Origin: CAYNLY01 sp964398225
GTDB taxonomy: Bacteria; Pseudomonadota; Zetaproteobacteria; Mariprofundales; Mariprofundaceae
DNA length: 5,124 bases
Direction of reading: 5' to 3'
Assembly: GCA_964398225.1 (NCBI GenBank)
Contig: CAYNLY010000074.1
Location: 1-5,124, forward strand
Positions 1 through 5,124 of the stretch are shown here, one piece after another. Position 1 is the stretch's first letter; every line of letters begins with the position of its first letter. A program made the translations under genes and the position numbers. Under the pieces are notes generated by a model. The model saw only the letters and a program-made list of their open reading frames with translations, made no database searches and was not told where the DNA came from.

Positions 1-683
1 ACGAACAGAATGATTTTCAGCGGCAGCGAGATCATCACCGGCGGCAGCATCATCATGCCCATGCTCATCAGCACGCTGGCGACGACCAGGTCGATGATCA
101 CGAACGGGATGTAGATCAGAAAGCCGATCTCGAAGGCCGTGCGCAGCTCGCTGATCACGAACGCGGGGATCAGCACGTGCAGCGGGGTGTCCGACTCCGT
201 CTTCGGCTTCGGAATGTCCGCGGCCCGGAGAAAGAGCAGCAGGTCGTCCTCGCGCGTCTGCCGGAGCATGAACGAGCGGATCGGGGCAAGCCCACGCTCG
301 ACGGCCACGCTCTGGCTGATTTCCTCGTTGAGGTAGGGCGTGAGCGCCTCGGCGTCGATCCGCTGCCAGGTGGGCATCATGACGAACACGGTCAGAAACA
401 GCGCCAGCCCCACGAGGATCTGATTCGGCGGCGACTGCTGCGTGCCGAGCGCCTGCCTGAGAAACGCGAACACGACCAGGATCCGCGTGAACGAGGTCAT
501 CATCACGAGGATCGACGGCGCCAGCGTCAGCACCGTCAGCAACGCGACGATCTTCAGGCCGGTGAACCACGCGTCCGGATCGTCCTCGGCGCCGAGTTCG
601 ATCGAAAGGGTCGGGATCTCGGCGGCACCGGCAAGCTCCGGCCCGAGCATCGTCAGAAAAATGACGATCAGGCCACGGATCAT
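1..683 (-). CDS. fliP: FliP, flagellar type III export gate protein (partial, C-terminus beyond window edge)
   Basis: FliP is an inner-membrane protein. With FliQ and FliR it builds the core of the flagellar export gate, through which rod, hook and filament subunits pass. The frame from ATG 683 stays open to the window edge, giving 227 complete codons; E. coli FliP is 245 residues, so about 20 are missing. An N-terminal hydrophobic stretch ending near AGAA (residues 18-21) looks like the cleaved signal peptide usual in FliP. Hallmark motifs follow: MTSFTRI (62-68), SPPNQILVGLALFLT (84-98), RTAFEIGFLIYIPF (181-194) and the near-invariant SMGMMMLPPVMISLP (207-221). The triple methionine at 210-212 corresponds to the known methionine gasket that closes the pore. 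The ATG overlaps the fliO stop as ATGA, and GGAGG lies at 691-695, seven bases upstream. The SctR family of virulence secretion systems is homologous, but the flagellar neighbours decide for FliP. Confidence 0.97.
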   Translation of the reverse strand, partial: MIRGLIVIFLTMLGPELAGAAEIPTLSIELGAEDDPDAWFTGLKIVALLTVLTLAPSILVMMTSFTRILVVFAFLRQALGTQQSPPNQILVGLALFLTVFVMMPTWQRIDAEALTPYLNEEISQSVAVERGLAPIRSFMLRQTREDDLLLFLRAADIPKPKTESDTPLHVLIPAFVISELRTAFEIGFLIYIPFVIIDLVVASVLMSMGMMMLPPVMISLPLKIILF

Positions 684-976
684 TCCTTTGCCTCCGCTTC
701 CGGCTTGTCGGGCGTGGCAAGCGCGCGGCCGGGATCGAGTTGCACAAGGCCCGCAGGGCCAAGCGCGATCAGGTAGCGCCGGCCCTCATGGCGGACGGCG
801 AGGATCTGGTGGCGGGAATCGACCGCGATCCGGGCCTCGACCGAAAACGCCCGTGGAAGTTTCGCTCCGTTCCAGGGCAGACGACGAAAGGCCCAGACGA
901 GGAGCGCGAACAGGCCGAGCACCGCGGCCAGCGCCGCCAGCGCCTGCACGAGCAGCCAGGCAAAGCCCGCGTCCAT
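680..976 (-). CDS. fliO: FliO, flagellar export-gate assembly protein
   Basis: FliO is a small, poorly conserved membrane protein that helps the FliP ring assemble. It is not itself part of the finished gate. This 98-residue product has one clear transmembrane segment at about residues 6-30 (WLLVQALAALAAVLGLFALLVWAF), followed by the basic RRL stop-transfer sequence. A small soluble domain follows (about 43-85: ARIAVDSRHQILAVRHEGRRYLIALGPAG), matching the usual FliO pattern of 'V..L....L.VV...G...LLGV'. The charged tail is rich in Glu and Lys. Sequence identity alone would be weak; its position between fliN and fliP makes the call firm. The ATG is one base after the fliN stop. No Shine-Dalgarno is visible, so translation probably depends on coupling to fliN. 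The stop overlaps the fliP start (ATGA). Confidence 0.88.
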   Translation of the reverse strand: MDAGFAWLLVQALAALAAVLGLFALLVWAFRRLPWNGAKLPRAFSVEARIAVDSRHQILAVRHEGRRYLIALGPAGLVQLDPGRALATPDKPEAEAKE

Positions 977-977
977 C

Positions 978-1283
978 TCAGGCGAGCGACTGGATGCGGG
1001 CGCCGGCCGGGACGATCTCGGTGATCCGGACGCCGAGCTTGTCGCCGGTCGAAACGACCTCGCCGCGGGCGAACACGCGGCCGTTGGCGAGAATCTCGAC
1101 CTCGGCGCTCGCCTCCTTGTTCAGTTCGACCACCGCGCCGCGTCCGAGCCGGGCCACGGCGTGCAGGGGCATCTCGATGCGGCCCAGTTCCACCGAGACT
1201 TCGAGCGGCACATGCAGGATCGCTTCAAGGTTCGGGGCGCCGTCCGTGCCTTTCGGGGCATTGGCGTTGGGAGCTTCGCTCAT
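978..1283 (-). CDS. fliN: FliN, flagellar motor switch (C-ring) protein
   Basis: FliN forms the bottom of the cytoplasmic C-ring with FliM and helps switch rotation direction and dock export cargo. The product is 101 residues, shorter than the 137 of E. coli. It has a disordered Asn/Ala/Pro-rich start (1-16), then a complete SpoA/FliN domain (about 19-100). Recognisable parts are ILHVPLEVSVELGR (22-35), LGRGAVVELNK (46-56) and VEILANGRVFARGEV (62-76), with VRITEIV near the end. The reading frame is open far upstream through fliM, but ATG 1283 is chosen for three reasons: homology starts just after it, it overlaps the fliM stop as ATGA, and AGGAGG sits at 1290-1295, six bases upstream. The extended N-terminal region of enteric FliN is absent. 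Homology to SctQ is shared, but the context is flagellar. Confidence 0.96.
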   Translation of the reverse strand: MSEAPNANAPKGTDGAPNLEAILHVPLEVSVELGRIEMPLHAVARLGRGAVVELNKEASAEVEILANGRVFARGEVVSTGDKLGVRITEIVPAGARIQSLA

Positions 1284-2269
1284 GTCTGTCCTCCTGGAGA
1301 AACGGGTTCGAGGATTTCGACGGCCAGCATGCCGTCCCGTTCGCCGGCGCGCGCGCGGAACAGCGGCGTGCGGCCGGTGCGGATCAGGCAGGGATCGGAG
1401 ACCCGGCGCGACAGCGGCAGGAAATCGCCCGGCGCAAGATTCAGGAACCGGCCCACATCGAGCCGGCAGGTGCCGAGTTCCACGCGCAGCACGGCCGGCG
1501 CCTGGGCCAGGCTTCGGGAAAGCTCGGCGCTCCACTCGGCATCCAGTTCGCTCGTTTCCTCGTTCACCGTGGCCTTCAGCTTGTCGAGCACGGGCTCGAG
1601 AAACGGGCGCGGGTAGTGCGTGGCCATCGCAAACGCCGCATCTCCGGCGGCGATCTCGAAATGTGTGGAAAAGCAGGCGTCGGCGGCGTTGGTGACGGCG
1701 AGGAACTGGGGATCGGTGTCCTGACGGAAGGTCTGGAACCGGAGCGGATGCACCGGCTGCCAGACTTCGGTCAGAAGATCCGCAAGCCGCTCCCCGATGC
1801 GCCCGGCAAGGCGGCGCTCCACCGGCGAGAGCACGGCCGCATCGTCCGGCGCTTCTCCGATGCCGCCCAGCATTGCATCGACAAGCGCGACGACCAGCGG
1901 CACATCGAGCGTGAGCATCATCCGCCCGAAGTCGCCCGCGGTGAACACGAGGTACAGGCTCGGGGTATCGCTGGCGATGATCTCCCGGTAGGGGCGGACT
2001 TCGTGGCGGGCGAGCTTCACGGTGAGATCCGACTTGAACAGCGCGCCCCATTCCTCGCTCAGCGCCTCGACCAGCCGTTCCTGGATGTTCAGGAACATCG
2101 GGTAGCGCTCGGGACCGTCGCCCAGATGGTCGCCCAGCCGGACCGGTTCCACATGTTCGGGCTGCCTGAGCGGCGGGAGGCTGGCAAACAGCGCGGCCTG
2201 CCGCTCCTCCGGCGCCACCTGCGCCATCAGCGCCTCGACTTCCTCCGGGGCGAGAACCGGTTCGCTCAC
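1280..2269 (-). CDS. fliM: FliM, flagellar motor switch protein (CheY-P receptor)
   Basis: FliM is the C-ring protein that binds phospho-CheY and links FliG to FliN. At 329 residues it is close to the family length of about 334. The N-terminal peptide VLAPEEVEALM (5-15) matches the CheY-P-binding motif LSQxEIDALL of enteric FliM, so chemotactic switching is probably retained. The middle CheC-like domain (about 45-230) contains MLGGIGE (133-139), equivalent to the GGxG motif that contacts FliG. The C-terminal FliN-like domain (about 250-322) includes LAPGDFLPL (278-286). The middle domain is rather divergent from enteric FliM: the usual NERFARxLR helix reads as NIQERLVEALSEEW. The start is GTG 2269, 13 bases after the fliL stop, with GGAG at 2278-2281. 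The upstream ATG overlapping the fliL stop is out of frame and terminates after five codons. Confidence 0.95.
   Translation of the reverse strand: MSEPVLAPEEVEALMAQVAPEERQAALFASLPPLRQPEHVEPVRLGDHLGDGPERYPMFLNIQERLVEALSEEWGALFKSDLTVKLARHEVRPYREIIASDTPSLYLVFTAGDFGRMMLTLDVPLVVALVDAMLGGIGEAPDDAAVLSPVERRLAGRIGERLADLLTEVWQPVHPLRFQTFRQDTDPQFLAVTNAADACFSTHFEIAAGDAAFAMATHYPRPFLEPVLDKLKATVNEETSELDAEWSAELSRSLAQAPAVLRVELGTCRLDVGRFLNLAPGDFLPLSRRVSDPCLIRTGRTPLFRARAGERDGMLAVEILEPVSPGGQT
1290..1295 (-). promoter_or_regulatory. Ribosome binding site that fixes the fliN start
   Basis: AGGAGG on the minus strand lies six bases before ATG 1283, inside the last codons of fliM. It decides between the short 101-residue FliN and the much longer open frame that runs back through fliM. 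Confidence 0.8.
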
Positions 2270-2277
2270 GCTGCCTG

Positions 2278-2281
2278 CTCC
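2278..2281 (-). promoter_or_regulatory. Ribosome binding site for the GTG start of fliM
   Basis: GGAG on the minus strand lies eight bases before GTG 2269, within the 13-base gap after the fliL stop. There is no in-frame ATG nearby, and the CheY-binding motif begins four residues after this GTG, so the start is well supported. Confidence 0.65.
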
Positions 2282-2282
2282 A

Positions 2283-2786
2283 TCACTGCGAGACGAAGTC
2301 GGTGAAATAGAGGTTCTTCACCGGCTTGCCGCCAATCAGCCGGTTGATGCGGTAGATCAGGTCTTCCTTCAGGGCGTATTTGCCCTCCGGCGTGCGGATT
2401 TCGGCAAAGGTCTTGCCGGAGAGCACGGTGATCAGAAGGTCGTTGATCTTCGGCAGGTTGTTCGAAACCTTCGCTTTCGCCTCCTCCCCGCGCACCTCCA
2501 GCTTGATCTTCGCCCGCAGAAAGCGGCTTTCGTCGGTGTCGGCGAGGTTCACCGTGATGTTGTCCAGATCCATCATCACCGGCGGCGCCTCGGACTCGTC
2601 CTCCGCTTCGGGAACGGGCTGCTCGTTCTTGGCGGGAAGCTGCGCCTGGGCCTGGGGCATCTGCTCGAGCTGCATGAGCTTCCAGGCGATGAATCCGCCG
2701 AGTGCGAGCATCACGACCATCAGCGCCAGGTTGACGATCTGCAGAAGTCCGCTCTTGTCCTTGCCTTCGGTCTTTTCCTCTGCCAT
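2283..2786 (-). CDS. fliL: FliL, stator-associated basal-body protein
   Basis: FliL is a single-pass inner-membrane protein with a periplasmic SPFH/stomatin-like domain. It surrounds or supports the stator units and helps them work under load. This 167-residue product has a short charged cytoplasmic tail (1-12), a membrane segment at about 14-36 (LLQIVNLALMVVMLALGGFIAW), and an acidic, Gln/Pro-rich linker (40-70). The periplasmic domain then follows with DNITVNLAD (75-83), FLRAKIKLEV (89-98) and LLITVLSGKTFAEIRTPEGK (117-136), ending in VKNLYFTDFVSQ, a typical FliL C-terminus. The frame is open further upstream to 2981, but that part overlaps motB2 and has no FliL homology. ATG 2786 has GGAGG at 2792-2796, five bases away. 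It lies 20 bases after motB2, the largest internal gap in the operon, and directly follows the stator genes whose products it serves. Confidence 0.96.
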   Translation of the reverse strand: MAEEKTEGKDKSGLLQIVNLALMVVMLALGGFIAWKLMQLEQMPQAQAQLPAKNEQPVPEAEDESEAPPVMMDLDNITVNLADTDESRFLRAKIKLEVRGEEAKAKVSNNLPKINDLLITVLSGKTFAEIRTPEGKYALKEDLIYRINRLIGGKPVKNLYFTDFVSQ

Positions 2787-2806
2787 TTCTGCCTCCAGTT
2801 GGGTGC

Positions 2807-3499
2807 CTACTTGTAAATCATGATCTCGACCCGGCGGTTGCGCGCGCGCCCGAAGGGGGTGGCATCCGTCGAAACCGGACGGGAGGGCCCGTATCCGGCC
2901 AGCGACAGCCGGGCCGGATCCACGCCGGCCTGTTCGAGCACATGCAAGACCGATGCCGCCCGGGCCAGCGACAGGCTCCACGGGTCCGGAAAGGCTCCGA
3001 GGTCGAGCCGGGTGTCCGTATGCCCCTGCACGCGGATGCGGCCCGGAGACGCGGCCAGCAGGCGGGCAAGCTTCCTGAGCGCCGCAATGTGCTCGGGCCT
3101 GAGCTTGGCGCTTCCGGGCGCGAACAGCACCTGATCGGGGATGCGCAGGAACAGCCGTTCCTTGATGATCACCGCCTTGACCTTGTGGCTCAGCGTGCTG
3201 TTTTCAAGGATGACATGGCTGTTCTGACGCATCGCGAGCATCAGCTCGCGCGGGGAGACGATGCGCTGGAGCTGAATGGGAGGGATCAGCGTGAGCTCGG
3301 TCTTCTCGCCGGCGTTGAGCACGGAAACGGCCTTGCGGAAGAAGGTCGAGATGTCCGACAGTCCCGTCTTGTCCAGCGTGGACATCGAGACGATCAGGAT
3401 GAAGAAGGTCAGCATCAGGCTGACGAGGTCGGCGAACGTCGTCATCCACGATTCCGGATTCGGCTTGTATTCGACCGGCCACTTCTTCCGTCGCGCCAT
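2807..3499 (-). CDS. motB: MotB/PomB-type stator B subunit with canonical Asp24 (MotB2)
   Basis: This is the B subunit of the flagellar stator, which anchors the ion channel to peptidoglycan and carries the ion-binding aspartate. The 230-residue protein has a basic N-terminus, then a single membrane helix WMTTFADLVSLMLTFF (18-33) continuing to about residue 40. Asp24 falls at the same number as the essential Asp24 of Vibrio PomB, and the surrounding sequence resembles PomB (WMGTFADLMSLLMCFF) more than enteric MotB. The OmpA-like domain is about 121-230 and keeps GHTD (159-162), SLSLARA (175-181) and NRRVEI (221-226). Asp162 and Arg180 match the residues that bind diaminopimelate in OmpA. The linker is shorter than in PomB (315 residues). 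The start is ATG 3499, two bases after the motB1 stop, with AGGGGG at 3508-3513. This is probably the working B subunit. Confidence 0.93.
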   Translation of the reverse strand: MARRKKWPVEYKPNPESWMTTFADLVSLMLTFFILIVSMSTLDKTGLSDISTFFRKAVSVLNAGEKTELTLIPPIQLQRIVSPRELMLAMRQNSHVILENSTLSHKVKAVIIKERLFLRIPDQVLFAPGSAKLRPEHIAALRKLARLLAASPGRIRVQGHTDTRLDLGAFPDPWSLSLARAASVLHVLEQAGVDPARLSLAGYGPSRPVSTDATPFGRARNRRVEIMIYK

Positions 3500-3501
3500 C
3501 G

Positions 3502-4281
3502 CTAGATCCCCCTGGGCGGCGCGACCGCCGGCCGGTGCTCGTGGAACATCAGTCGGCCGCCGCGCGCGCCTTCGTCCGGATGATCGGTGACCGGCCGGAA
3601 GGACAGCACGATGTCCACGCGCCGGGCGAGCTCCGGATGCCCGGGCACGGGGTGCCGGTCGCCGAGGCCCGCGGCCATCATCCGCCCGCGGGGCACGCCC
3701 CGTTCGGCCAGCGCCCGGAAGACGCTCATCGCGCGCGCGGCCGAAAGCTCCCAGTTCGAGGGGTAGAGCCGGCTCCGGATCGGGGTGGGGTCGGTGTGCC
3801 CCTCGATCTGGATCTCGACCACTTCCGGCCTCTGGAAGACCGCCGCCAGCCGGTCAAGCAGCGGATCGGCGGCGGGCGAAAGGTCCACCTGGCCCGGTGC
3901 GAACGCGATGCGTTCGGGAAGGCGCACGCGCACCCGGTCGCGGTCGAGCGGCAGCACCTGCATCGCGCCTTCCAGGCCCAGCTCCCGTGCGACCCGGGTC
4001 AGCGCCTTGGCCGTGCGCTTCGGCGCGGTGCTGCCTTCGACGATGTCCCGCGTCGGCATCGCCGGGCCCTTGCCCTGGGCGAGGTTCGCGCCCTTGGGCA
4101 GCGCGCTGAACGTGCCGGCAAGCGAACCGAGCGCGGCCAGCCTTTTTTCTTCGACGATCACGGCCATCGAGGTGAGCAGGATGAAGAACGCGAGCATCTG
4201 CATCATCAGCTCGAGAAACAGCGCCGCGCCCAGATCCTTCGGGGGATCGAGCGGCTCGGGCTTCTTCTCGCGTTTGGCCAT
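3502..4281 (-). CDS. MotB-like OmpA-domain protein with Glu24 replacing the ion-binding Asp (MotB1)
   Basis: This is a second MotB-type protein, 259 residues, lying between motA and motB2. A charged Pro/Lys tail (1-16) precedes a membrane helix LFLELMMQMLAFFILLTSMA (21-40). Aligning the shared FFIL (32-35) with MotB2 places Glu24 exactly where MotB2 has the channel Asp24. The OmpA-like domain (about 123-228) retains EGHTDPTPI (160-168), NWELSAARA (176-184) and RRVDIV (220-225). The peptidoglycan-contact residues Asp164 and Arg183 are kept, though the usual Asn of NRRV is Ala219. About 30 extra residues rich in Arg, His and Pro follow the domain. The start is firm: motA's stop is in the same frame five codons upstream. 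No Shine-Dalgarno is visible, so coupling to motA is likely. It may pair with MotB2, form its own stator with MotA, or act as an accessory protein; the sequence does not decide. Confidence 0.85.
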   Translation of the reverse strand: MAKREKKPEPLDPPKDLGAALFLELMMQMLAFFILLTSMAVIVEEKRLAALGSLAGTFSALPKGANLAQGKGPAMPTRDIVEGSTAPKRTAKALTRVARELGLEGAMQVLPLDRDRVRVRLPERIAFAPGQVDLSPAADPLLDRLAAVFQRPEVVEIQIEGHTDPTPIRSRLYPSNWELSAARAMSVFRALAERGVPRGRMMAAGLGDRHPVPGHPELARRVDIVLSFRPVTDHPDEGARGGRLMFHEHRPAVAPPRGI

Positions 4282-4293
4282 GCGGCTTCGGGC

Positions 4294-5052
4294 TTATTCG
4301 AACGCGGACTTGCGTTCTTTCGGCGGCAGGCTGCCGAGCAGCTTCTGCTCCATGATGCGCGGGTTCTCGCCGGCCACCAGCGACTGGATGCCGGTGATGA
4401 TCAGCTCCATCACCAGCTGTTCTTCCTTGCTGCGCGTTTTCAGCTTGCCGGCCATCGGCAGGAAGATGATGTTGGCGAGAATCGCGCCGTAAAAGGTCGT
4501 GAGCAGCGCGACCGCCATCGAGGGGCCGATCGAGGAAGGATCCTCCATGTTCTGGAGCATCAGCACGAGGCCGACGAGCGTGCCGATCATGCCCATCGAG
4601 GGAGCATAGGTGCCGAGCGCGGTCAGCATGTCCGCGCCCTGGCTGTGGCGTTCGGAGAGCTTGTCCATCTCGGTGTAGAGCACATCCTCGATCACGTGCG
4701 GTTCCTGCCCGTCGATCGCCATCTGCAGACCCTTGGCCAGAAACTCGTTGTCGATTTTCGAGACTTCGCTTTCCAGCGCGAGGATGCCGTCCTTGCGGAC
4801 GATCTGCGCAAGCTCCACGAGCTTGGCGACGATCTCCTGGCCGCTGTCCACCTTGTACATGAAGGTCTTGATGATGATGCTGAACAGACCGAGCACCTTC
4901 GCCAGCGGATACCCGACGAGCACCACGCCCACGGTGCCGCCGATGACGATCATCATCGAGGGCGGGTCGATGAAGCTGGGCAGTCCGCTGCCGATCGCGA
5001 AGAACACGAGACCAAAGGCGACGACGATGCCGATCAGGGTTGCGATGTCCAC
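4294..5052 (-). CDS. motA: MotA/PomA-type stator A subunit
   Basis: This is the pentameric channel subunit of the flagellar stator, which turns ion flow into torque on FliG. At 252 residues it nearly equals Vibrio PomA (253) and resembles it closely: both begin MDxATL and carry MGMIGTLVGL and MAVALLTT(F/L)YGAIL. Predicted membrane helices lie at about 4-24, 32-52, 150-168 and 180-201, with the usual large cytoplasmic loop between helices 2 and 3. Pro151, Thr158, Thr185 and Thr186 fall at the same numbers as the functional PomA residues. Charged loop residues such as Arg86 and Lys87 are candidates for FliG contact. GENPRIME (228-235) matches the conserved C-terminal Pro region. The start is GTG 5052 with AGGAGG five bases upstream; the ATG overlapping it at 5052-5054 is out of frame. 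It is the first gene after a sigma-54-like promoter, with motB1 12 bases downstream. Confidence 0.96.
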   Translation of the reverse strand: MDIATLIGIVVAFGLVFFAIGSGLPSFIDPPSMMIVIGGTVGVVLVGYPLAKVLGLFSIIIKTFMYKVDSGQEIVAKLVELAQIVRKDGILALESEVSKIDNEFLAKGLQMAIDGQEPHVIEDVLYTEMDKLSERHSQGADMLTALGTYAPSMGMIGTLVGLVLMLQNMEDPSSIGPSMAVALLTTFYGAILANIIFLPMAGKLKTRSKEEQLVMELIITGIQSLVAGENPRIMEQKLLGSLPPKERKSAFE

Positions 5053-5057
5053 ATTTG

Positions 5058-5063
5058 CCTCCT
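5058..5063 (-). promoter_or_regulatory. Ribosome binding site that fixes the GTG start of motA
   Basis: AGGAGG on the minus strand is a perfect Shine-Dalgarno core, five bases before GTG 5052. It supports the GTG start in the MDIATL frame, rather than any start further in. It would serve equally well the overlapping out-of-frame ATG at 5052-5054, but that frame does not encode MotA. Confidence 0.8.
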
Positions 5064-5071
5064 GGGTCGTT

Positions 5072-5085
5072 CCTCGAAACCGAGG
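5072..5085 (-). other. Small inverted repeat in the motA leader
   Basis: A perfect 5-bp inverted repeat, CCTCG-GTTT-CGAGG on the minus strand, can form a short hairpin with a four-base loop. It would lie in the untranslated leader between the inferred start of transcription (about 5095) and the Shine-Dalgarno at 5058-5063. It has no following T-run, so it is not an intrinsic terminator. It could affect leader stability or be chance. Confidence 0.35.
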
Positions 5086-5105
5086 CAGGGTCTCGTCGGG
5101 CTGCT

Positions 5106-5122
5106 AGCAAGAATCGTGCAAG
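5106..5122 (-). promoter_or_regulatory. Sigma-54 (RpoN)-type promoter of the motA operon
   Basis: The minus strand reads CTTGCACGATTCTTGCT, against the sigma-54 consensus YTGGCACGRNNNTTGCW. The -24 block is TTGCAC and the -12 block is TTGC, separated by exactly five bases. The only mismatch is the first G of the -24 GG pair, here T. Transcription would begin about 12 bases after the -12 block, near 5095, leaving a leader of roughly 43 bases before the motA GTG. Many polarly flagellated bacteria drive middle flagellar genes with RpoN and an FlrC/FleR-type activator. Activator sites would lie upstream, outside the window. The match and position are seen directly; promoter activity is inferred. 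Confidence 0.65.
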
Positions 5123-5124
5123 CG

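Noticed and set aside
1..1283. Virulence-type (non-flagellar) type III secretion genes sctR/sctQ
   Set aside because: FliP and FliN are homologous to these, but fliO, fliL, FliM with a CheY-binding motif, and stator genes are all present, so the locus is flagellar.
442..1695. A 417-codon open frame on the plus strand, longer than any real gene here
   Set aside because: It lies antisense to fliM, fliN, fliO and fliP, all of which are clearly recognised. Its product is Arg/Pro/Ser-rich with no family resemblance, as expected for an antisense frame in GC-rich coding DNA.
978..2051. A 357-residue version of FliN reading back through fliM
   Set aside because: Only the last 101 residues resemble FliN. 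The upstream part is an out-of-frame reading of fliM, and a strong ribosome site precedes ATG 1283.
2283..2981. FliL starting at 2981
   Set aside because: The extra 65 residues overlap the end of motB2 and do not resemble FliL. ATG 2786 has a good ribosome site and precedes a normal FliL N-terminus.
3502..4281. MotB1 as a decaying duplicate (pseudogene)
   Set aside because: The frame is intact, the membrane helix and OmpA-domain motifs are preserved, and an acidic residue is retained at position 24, which argues for selection.
2807..5052. Zorya-type anti-phage defence (ZorA/ZorB are MotA/MotB-like)
   Set aside because: ZorA normally carries a long cytoplasmic tail and sits with helicase or nuclease genes. 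This MotA is of normal stator length and is embedded in flagellar genes.
3854..5110. A 418-codon minus-strand open frame across motA and motB1
   Set aside because: It is an out-of-frame reading with a low-complexity Arg/Ala/Gly/His composition. The overlapping frames encode clear MotA and MotB proteins.

Overview
The window holds one uninterrupted flagellar operon read entirely on the minus strand, so the genes run from high to low coordinates. In transcription order they are a PomA/MotA-type stator subunit, two different MotB-type stator subunits in tandem, fliL, fliM, fliN, fliO, and the first 227 codons of fliP, which leaves the window at position 1. The DNA is GC-rich by eye and almost wholly coding. 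The only leader is about 70 bases upstream of motA, and no gap between genes exceeds 20 bases.

The organism is a flagellated, Gram-negative bacterium. Evidence for this is the OmpA-type peptidoglycan-binding domains, the diderm-type flagellar gene set, and a sigma-54-like promoter upstream of motA (5106-5122, one mismatch to consensus). From memory, the order motA - MotB-like - MotB-like - fliL - fliM - fliN - fliO - fliP resembles Desulfovibrio-type Desulfobacterota (sulfate reducers). That placement is tentative and was not checked against a database.

Layout: 5053-5124 is a leader with the sigma-54-like site, a small hairpin and a strong Shine-Dalgarno. 2807-5052 carries the stator module (motA, motB1, motB2). 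2283-2786 is fliL, the stator-associated basal-body protein. 978-2269 carries the C-ring switch proteins FliM and FliN. 1-976 carries the export-gate proteins FliO and FliP. The genes therefore encode torque generation, the rotor/switch it acts on, and the type III export gate at the rotor's core, probably co-transcribed and translationally coupled.

The most unusual element is the first MotB-like protein. The ion-binding aspartate found in MotB/PomB (Asp24 in the neighbouring MotB2) is a glutamate at the exactly equivalent position 24, while the peptidoglycan-binding residues are kept. This suggests a specialised second B subunit, possibly a heteromeric stator, an alternative stator or an accessory protein. 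No mobile elements, CRISPR arrays, RNA genes or terminators were recognised.
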